Of a stretch of DNA of 64,000 nt, positions 62,072 to 64,000 are shown piece by piece. This DNA is from Veillonellaceae bacterium (GTDB lineage Bacteria > Bacillota > Negativicutes > Veillonellales > Veillonellaceae). Made by a program: the position numbers and the translations under genes. The notes below the pieces were generated by a model, which saw only the letters and a program-made list of their open reading frames with translations, did not search any database and was not told the origin of the DNA. The stretch spans positions 1-64,000 of the forward strand of contig CAAFUR010000012.1 in the NCBI GenBank assembly GCA_900766245.1, written 5' to 3'. Position 1 is the first letter of the stretch, and each line of letters opens with the position of its first letter.

Positions 62072-62896
62072 ATGGCATGTGGAGATAACGGTGGTTGCGG
62101 CGGTTGCGCATCTTCTAGCGGATGCGGTACGCAACAACCAGTAGATTTGACAGTAAAAACAAATGATAGAAGTCATGTGAAAAAGGTCATCGGCATTGTA
62201 TCCGGTAAGGGCGGTGTTGGTAAATCTTTGGTCACAAGCTTGATGGCAGTGAGTCAATCTCGTAAAGGCAAATCTGTAGGGATTCTTGATGGAGATATTA
62301 CAGGTCCATCCATTCCAAAAGTATTTGGTTTGAAAGACAAAGTGCGTAGCGATGATGGTAAATTGATGTATCCTATCGTGTCTAAAAATGGCGTGAAAGT
62401 GATGTCTGTGAATTTGCTATTAGATGATGAATCGGATCCAGTCCTTTGGAGAGGTCCTGTGGTAGGTAATGTGGTAAAACAATTCTTCTCCGATACAGTA
62501 TGGGGCGATGTAGATTACTTGTTCGTGGATATGCCTCCAGGAACAGGAGACGTAGCCATGACGGTATTCCAATCCTTACCATTGGACGGTATTATCGTGG
62601 TTACATCCCCTCAAGATTTAGTATCTATGATTGTGGAAAAAGCTGTAAAAATGGCGGATATGATGCAAGTACCTATTATTGGTGTAGTGGAAAACTTTGC
62701 TTATTTCCATTGCCCAGATAATGGAAAAGATTATAAAATCTTTGGTGAAAGTCACATTGATGAAGTATTGAAAAAATACAATTTATTGTTACTAGGCCGA
62801 CTACCAATTGATCCTAAAGTAGCAGAGTTGTGTGATGCCGGTGAGATTGAAACCATAACAACAACAAATTTAGAATCAGTAGGCTTACCAGAGTAA
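62072..62896 (+). CDS. Mrp/NBP35-type Fe-S cluster carrier ATPase
   Basis: 274 residues. The N-terminus MACGDNGGCGGCASSSGCG is a cysteine-rich stretch like that of NBP35-type carriers. The deviant Walker A GKGGVGKS lies at 45-52, followed by GILDGDITGPSIPKVFG and YLFVDMPPGTGDVAM, the Mrp signature. The family holds and transfers 4Fe-4S clusters to target enzymes, fitting a cell rich in ferredoxin-type proteins. The Mrp-typical CxxC near the C-terminus seems reduced to a single FHCP. The ATG at 62072 has AAAGAAGG; the upstream in-frame start at 62006 is poor. Confidence 0.92.
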   Translation: MACGDNGGCGGCASSSGCGTQQPVDLTVKTNDRSHVKKVIGIVSGKGGVGKSLVTSLMAVSQSRKGKSVGILDGDITGPSIPKVFGLKDKVRSDDGKLMYPIVSKNGVKVMSVNLLLDDESDPVLWRGPVVGNVVKQFFSDTVWGDVDYLFVDMPPGTGDVAMTVFQSLPLDGIIVVTSPQDLVSMIVEKAVKMADMMQVPIIGVVENFAYFHCPDNGKDYKIFGESHIDEVLKKYNLLLLGRLPIDPKVAELCDAGEIETITTTNLESVGLPE

Positions 62897-62904
62897 GCGT
62901 GGAC

Positions 62905-62939
62905 AATACCATAGTGTACGTTGTACCTATGGTATTTTT
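62905..62939 (+). terminator. Terminator of the Mrp gene
   Basis: AATACCATA and TATGGTATT arms around a 14-base loop, followed by a T run; the next ribosome site begins directly after. Confidence 0.7.
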
Positions 62940-62952
62940 CATAGGAGGAACT

Positions 62953-64000
62953 ATGTGTGAACAGAATAAAGTCGCAACTATGTATGCTGACTTTTTTGAT
63001 TATATTGAAAGCTCTACCTCACCATATCATACGGTGGAGGAGTCTTATCGTCGCTTAGAGGAACAAGGCTTTACACCTTTATCGATGGACGAAGAATGGA
63101 ATTTGGTGGCAGGGGATTATGTCATTGATGTATATGGTACTACCTTAGTGGCAGTCCATATTGGAAAACATCCAAGAGAGACATTACGGATTGCCTCTGC
63201 TCATACAGACTTTCCTGGATTCCGGGTGAAGCCTAATGCCATGATTACGGACAAAGGGTATGGTAAGCTGAATGTAGAAAGTTATGGTGGATTAATTCAA
63301 TATACTTGGTTCGATCGACCTCTTTCTCTGGCTGGTGTGGTAGTGACAAAAGGAAAAGGGTTAGACCTAGAGACACATTACGTAGATATAGCAAAGCCGG
63401 TGGCTACTATCCCTAGCTTAGCGATTCATATGAATCGACAAGTTAATGAAAAGGCTGTGTTTAACAAGCAAAAAGAGATGTTACCACTCATTTTAATGCG
63501 TGGCCTTGGCACGGAGTACGAAGACGACAAAACTTTATTAAAAGCCTTATTAGCCGAAGAAATTGGCTGTGAACCAGCAGATATTTTATCCTATGAGTTG
63601 ACCGTGTATAATACGGATACAGTGGAAACCGTTGGCTTTGATGCGGAATATATCAGTGCGCCACGATTAGATAATCTTACATCCTGTTATGCTTGCTTAC
63701 AAGGAATTGTAAGTGCCAAAAAACAACAGGCTACAGGGATTCGTATGGCATTCCTATTTGACCACGAAGAGGTGGGAAGTCGTACAAAACAAGGAGGAGC
63801 CTCCTTGTTATTACCCAATGTAGTACGCCGTGTGTACCGTGCCTTGGGGCTTTCAGAGGAAGCCTGTGAAGCGGATATTGCAAAAGGGTTCATGATTTCT
63901 TCTGATGTGGCTCATGGATATCATCCTAATTATGGCGAGAAAAATGATATTACAAATTACCCAACTTTGAATGGTGGCGTAGTTTTAAAAATAGCTAGCT
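62953..64000 (+). CDS. M18-family aminopeptidase (truncated by the window end)
   Basis: The first 349 residues of a zinc aminopeptidase of the M18 (aspartyl aminopeptidase, ApeB/DNPEP) family; no stop before 64000. Landmarks: SSTSPYHTVEESYRRLEEQGF at the N-terminus, ASAHTDFPGFRVKPN with a zinc His at residue 84, APRLDNLTSCYACLQG, FLFDHEEVGSRTKQGG and SSDVAHGYHPNYGEKNDITNYP. It removes N-terminal residues, usually acidic ones, from peptides. AGGAGGAACT precedes the ATG. The visible part is intact; about 80 residues should lie beyond the edge. Confidence 0.92.
   Translation, partial: MCEQNKVATMYADFFDYIESSTSPYHTVEESYRRLEEQGFTPLSMDEEWNLVAGDYVIDVYGTTLVAVHIGKHPRETLRIASAHTDFPGFRVKPNAMITDKGYGKLNVESYGGLIQYTWFDRPLSLAGVVVTKGKGLDLETHYVDIAKPVATIPSLAIHMNRQVNEKAVFNKQKEMLPLILMRGLGTEYEDDKTLLKALLAEEIGCEPADILSYELTVYNTDTVETVGFDAEYISAPRLDNLTSCYACLQGIVSAKKQQATGIRMAFLFDHEEVGSRTKQGGASLLLPNVVRRVYRALGLSEEACEADIAKGFMISSDVAHGYHPNYGEKNDITNYPTLNGGVVLKIAS

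Overview
The window looks like a chromosomal segment of a low-GC, anaerobic or microaerophilic Firmicute of the Negativicutes, most likely Veillonella or a close relative. The evidence is codon and base usage, strong AGGAGG ribosome sites, one-piece pyruvate:ferredoxin oxidoreductase and pyruvate carboxylase, cytochrome bd, and class II fructose-bisphosphate aldolase. The genus is an inference; no rRNA or tRNA gene is present to settle it.

Layout. 1-605: three copies of a structured repeat with covarying stems. 606-12898: transport and respiration genes (ClC channel, MoaB, DUF47-Pit phosphate pair, Rrf2 regulator, cydA-cydB, a single-chain CydD-CydC exporter, an unknown membrane protein). 12899-13342: a perfect 25-bp hairpin and an 82-bp tandem repeat. 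13343-18638: a small membrane protein and a LysR regulator divergent from nifJ. 18690-23112: a 30-residue membrane peptide and a three-gene cassette of unknown function, whose first gene seems to need a -1 frameshift at A_AAA_AAG.

23118-43315 is a large type III CRISPR-Cas region, best described as III-D-like. It holds divergent cas6; cas10 without an HD domain but with GGDD; a Cas7; a Csx10-like protein; a two-RAMP fusion; a Csx19-like protein; a large TIGR03986-like RAMP; and cas2. A small unknown gene and a BsuBI/PstI-type restriction-modification pair come next, then a 33-repeat array transcribed leftward from a leader beside cas1. The old end of the array carries seven copies of a 75-bp hairpin element inserted inside CRISPR repeats. 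After cas1 come a stand-alone DUF4145/HEPN-like protein, a protein with a duplicated unknown domain, and a TPR/OB-type protein.

43331-48910 is a housekeeping block (infC-rpmI-rplT with attenuator leader, a flippase, fba, an RluA-type synthase, a ParE relic). 49195-56776 is a second defence module: a small Rossmann-like protein, two paralogous CARF-HEPN proteins with RX4H motifs, and a RecD-like helicase. The helicase tail carries the same duplicated domain as the protein two genes after cas1. That shared domain links the two halves and is the best candidate here for an undescribed component. The simplest model is that Cas10 makes cyclic oligoadenylate, the CARF-HEPN pair respond as RNases, and the helicase plus the HEPN/tandem-domain proteins form an accessory arm.

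56916-64000 is ordinary metabolism: pyruvate carboxylase, a class I aminotransferase, an Mrp-type Fe-S ATPase and a truncated M18 aminopeptidase.
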